Shown here: positions 33,045-34,268 of the stretch, one piece after another
How positions within the stretch are numbered: position 1 is the stretch's first letter
How the letters are laid out: each line of letters begins with the position of its first letter
Assembly (NCBI GenBank): GCA_913020475.1
Contig: CAJVZM010000008.1
Span: 1 to 34,268 of the forward strand
DNA length: 34,268 nt
Direction: 5' to 3'
From: an uncultured Flavobacteriaceae bacterium
GTDB lineage: Bacteria; Bacteroidota; Bacteroidia; Flavobacteriales; Flavobacteriaceae
Notes under the pieces: model-generated
Database searches by the model: none
Told to the model about the DNA's origin: nothing
Seen by the model: the letters and a program-made list of their open reading frames with translations, nothing else
Program-made: the position numbers and the translations under genes

Positions 33045-33052
33045 TATATTTG
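33045..33052 (+). promoter_or_regulatory. Bacteroidota-type -7 promoter element (TATATTTG)
   Basis: TATATTTG is an exact match to the Bacteroidota -7 consensus TAnnTTTG. It ends 35 bases before ATG 33088. No convincing -33 TTTG is seen at the usual distance. Its placement supports 33088 as the true start of the following secreted-protein gene. Confidence 0.5.
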
Positions 33053-33087
33053 TATTGCACAGTGCATAAAAATTTTAACCATTTATT

Positions 33088-33443
33088 ATGGGGGTTCACA
33101 AATTTACTTTACAGAAGAACTTAAGCACGTTACTGTTTTTTTTTGCCTTTTTGCCTACCCTCAACTCTCTACCAATTTAATTCTAAATATTGATGCCAAC
33201 AAGATCTCAAGCTATGGTGGTAGTGGTAACATAATCAATGATTTAAGTTTAAGTGGTAATCATCATAGGATTGTTAACGATGTAACACATATAGCCGATT
33301 TAAACGGTTATTCAAGTTTCAATTTTGGAGGAAGCCCAGATTACTTAAAACTTAACTCTGCTCCATTTAATGATTTATTTGAGGGTACTAACTACACTAT
33401 TGTTATTTTAGTAAATTTATTAGTGTCAATTTTTCAAGTTTAA
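33088..33443 (+). pseudogene. LamG-type (concanavalin-like) secreted protein, frameshifted and cut off
   Basis: ATG 33088 gives MGVHKFTLQKNLSTLLFFFA, a good signal peptide start, but this frame ends at a stop near 33178. The other frame carries CLFAYPQLSTNLILNIDAN and then a LamG-like opening (NIDANKISSYGGSGNIINDL ... SFNFGGSPDYLKLNS ... NYTIVI). One extra T in the run of nine T at 33136-33144 would join the two into a normal signal peptide plus lectin-like domain. The domain then breaks off after about 90 residues; a second shift near 33408-33412 could extend it slightly (SKFISVNFSSLKIYAYKS) before the suspected junction. Such domains are common in type IX-secreted surface proteins. The frameshift could be a sequencing error, a phase-variable tract or decay. 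Confidence 0.6.
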
Positions 33444-33490
33444 AAATTTATGCTTACAAATCACTTTTGGCGGAATTTATTGTTTCTTGA
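33440..33490. other. Suspected chimeric junction between Bacteroidota and alphaproteobacterial DNA
   Basis: On the left a LamG-type gene on the plus strand loses its remainder; on the right a trpF gene on the minus strand loses its second half. They meet tail to tail. Counted GC is 18 of 60 at 33241-33300 and 31 of 60 at 33541-33600. Recognisable TrpF sequence stops at QLHGQET (about 33483), so the break is at or just left of that. No IS end, tRNA or duplicated target is visible. Confidence 0.75.
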
Positions 33491-33753
33491 CCATGAAGCT
33501 GGAGAAAATCCGGGCGTGAGGCTTTGATTAACGCGCGTAAAGACGCCAATGTTTGATCAACAGTCAGTAACACACGCTGTGGCCCGGCGCTTGGCAATTT
33601 TTCGACCTGATCGGCAAGGCTGGCCAATGCCGAGATATCAAGATGTCTTGGTGATCCTGGGTAATAGACCATGCCAACCCAACGCGCACCAGCCGCCCGG
33701 CATGCCTGATAATCTGCAGGTGATGAAATGCCGCAAATTTTTACATCAATCAT
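33454..33753 (-). CDS. trpF: Phosphoribosylanthranilate isomerase, N-terminal half only
   Basis: From ATG 33753 the frame gives 99 residues, of which about 90 are TrpF-like: MIDVKICGIS with the catalytic Cys, GARWVGMVYYPGSPRHL, and DFLQLHGQET. Full TrpF has about 205-220 residues; here the sequence leaves the family after QLHGQET and ends nine codons later. TrpF isomerises phosphoribosylanthranilate in tryptophan synthesis. Codon use is GC-rich and unlike the rest of the window. With the LapA-like gene and ihfB tail upstream it follows the alphaproteobacterial order ihfB-lapA-trpF. An upstream TTG at 33765 is an unlikely start. Truncated by the suspected junction. Confidence 0.85.
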   Translation of the reverse strand: MIDVKICGISSPADYQACRAAGARWVGMVYYPGSPRHLDISALASLADQVEKLPSAGPQRVLLTVDQTLASLRALIKASRPDFLQLHGQETINSAKSDL

Positions 33754-33887
33754 AAGTATTTCCAATTTGTTCAGGGTAATCTGATCGCATCACATACTTA
33801 CATGGTCGTGGTTGAATGTCACTTTAGCGGTTATCGCGACTTGGATGTAACCCAATCAGAGTATGTGAGGTGATGAACTATGAGACG

Positions 33888-34214
33888 TTATATATCTGGA
33901 GAATGCAGCATAGTTTGGTTGGTGTCTTTTCCCGGTGATTGTGCGCTTTGTTTGTCTAATTTCCTAATCTGTAATTCTGCGCGCCATAATTTTGCACGAA
34001 TCGCCAGCATTTGCCCCCACATCAATATCGCGCCCAAAATACCGCCGATCACAAAGGCGCCGATGCCGAATAGCCACATGGAAATATCAAGATTTTGGGT
34101 CAATGGCCAAAGTGACAGGCTGATTATGGCGTTATTAGAGACTGTAAAACTGACAACGAAGGACACCAGCGCTACCATGATGATGATCCAAATTAGTCGA
34201 CCAAAAAAGTGCAT
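33888..34214 (-). CDS. LapA-like (DUF1049) small inner-membrane protein
   Basis: The 108-residue protein has two hydrophobic segments (about 5-25 and 45-68) separated by the NNAIISLSLWPLTQNLDISMWL stretch, followed by a charged, coiled-coil-like tail (IRAKLWRAELQIRKLDKQ). This is the pattern of lipopolysaccharide-assembly-protein-A-like DUF1049 proteins, which are anchored in the inner membrane. In many alphaproteobacteria this gene lies between ihfB and trpF, exactly as here. The gap of 134 bases to trpF shows no gene or clear terminator. Confidence 0.78.
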   Translation of the reverse strand: MHFFGRLIWIIIMVALVSFVVSFTVSNNAIISLSLWPLTQNLDISMWLFGIGAFVIGGILGAILMWGQMLAIRAKLWRAELQIRKLDKQSAQSPGKDTNQTMLHSPDI

Positions 34215-34227
34215 TAGTTAAGTCAGC

Positions 34228-34268
34228 TTAACGATTCAGGCGCTCGCGCATACCTTTGCCCATTTTAA
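34228..34268 (-). CDS. ihfB: C-terminal end of integration host factor beta subunit
   Basis: The minus-strand frame entering from the window edge reads KMGKGMRERLNR and stops at TAA (34228-34230). This resembles the IhfB end (F-K-x-G-K-x-x-R-E-R-x-N) and sits directly upstream of the LapA-like gene as in alphaproteobacteria. Only twelve residues are visible, so the call rests partly on gene order. Confidence 0.6.
   Translation of the reverse strand, partial: KMGKGMRERLNR

Noticed and set aside
33549-33755. Plus-strand open frame opposite trpF
   Set aside because: Antisense shadow of a clear TrpF sequence.

Overview
The window is mostly one AT-rich chromosome segment of a marine-type Bacteroidota (Flavobacteriia or Saprospiria grade). 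The evidence is a PorP/SprF type IX secretion protein, a gliding-motility-type C-terminal sorting domain, many lipoprotein sulfatases, and a TAnnTTTG promoter. It reads as a locus for degrading a sulfated, fucose-containing polysaccharide of the fucoidan type. No SusC/SusD pair and no transcription regulator is visible, so the locus is probably larger than the window.

Layout. 1-137 is the tail of a pseudoazurin-like copper protein. 169-2568 is a large calcium-repeat protein that starts with half a thioredoxin-like domain and ends in a type IX sorting domain; a PorP/SprF partner follows (2570-3484). 3692-8664 holds an unrecognised membrane-anchored protein, an endonuclease/exonuclease/phosphatase-fold lipoprotein and a large secreted glycosidase-like protein. 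9141-13777 holds three sulfatase lipoproteins in alternating orientation. 13937-20602 holds yjbQ, a glycerophosphodiesterase lipoprotein and a minus-strand sodium symporter-glpK-glpD-glpF operon. 20845-32966 is a tight 12-gene plus-strand operon. 33088-33443 is a frameshifted, truncated LamG-type secreted protein. 33454-34268 is alphaproteobacterial: trpF (cut), a LapA-like gene and the ihfB tail.

How the genes work together. The 12-gene operon encodes a full non-phosphorylating L-fucose route. GH29 fucosidase and a sulfatase release fucose, FucP imports it and a mutarotase equilibrates the anomers. An SDR oxidises L-fucose, an amidohydrolase-type lactonase opens the lactone, and L-fuconate dehydratase dehydrates L-fuconate. 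A second SDR oxidises 2-keto-3-deoxy-L-fuconate, and an FAH-family hydrolase cleaves the diketo acid, expected to give pyruvate and L-lactate. Three further members have no obvious place in this route: a Tat-exported Gfo/Idh protein, a SOUL haem-binding protein and a secreted Asp-box propeller. They are the best candidates for new chemistry.

Cautions. Both ends look chimeric. At about 33,440-33,490 two unrelated truncated genes meet tail to tail and base composition jumps from about 30% to about 52% GC in sampled 60-base lines. At about 394-415 a proteobacterial-style thioredoxin-like domain runs into a Bacteroidota repeat protein. Base composition also shifts at about 2090-3484. All assignments are from reading translated sequence; no database search was run.
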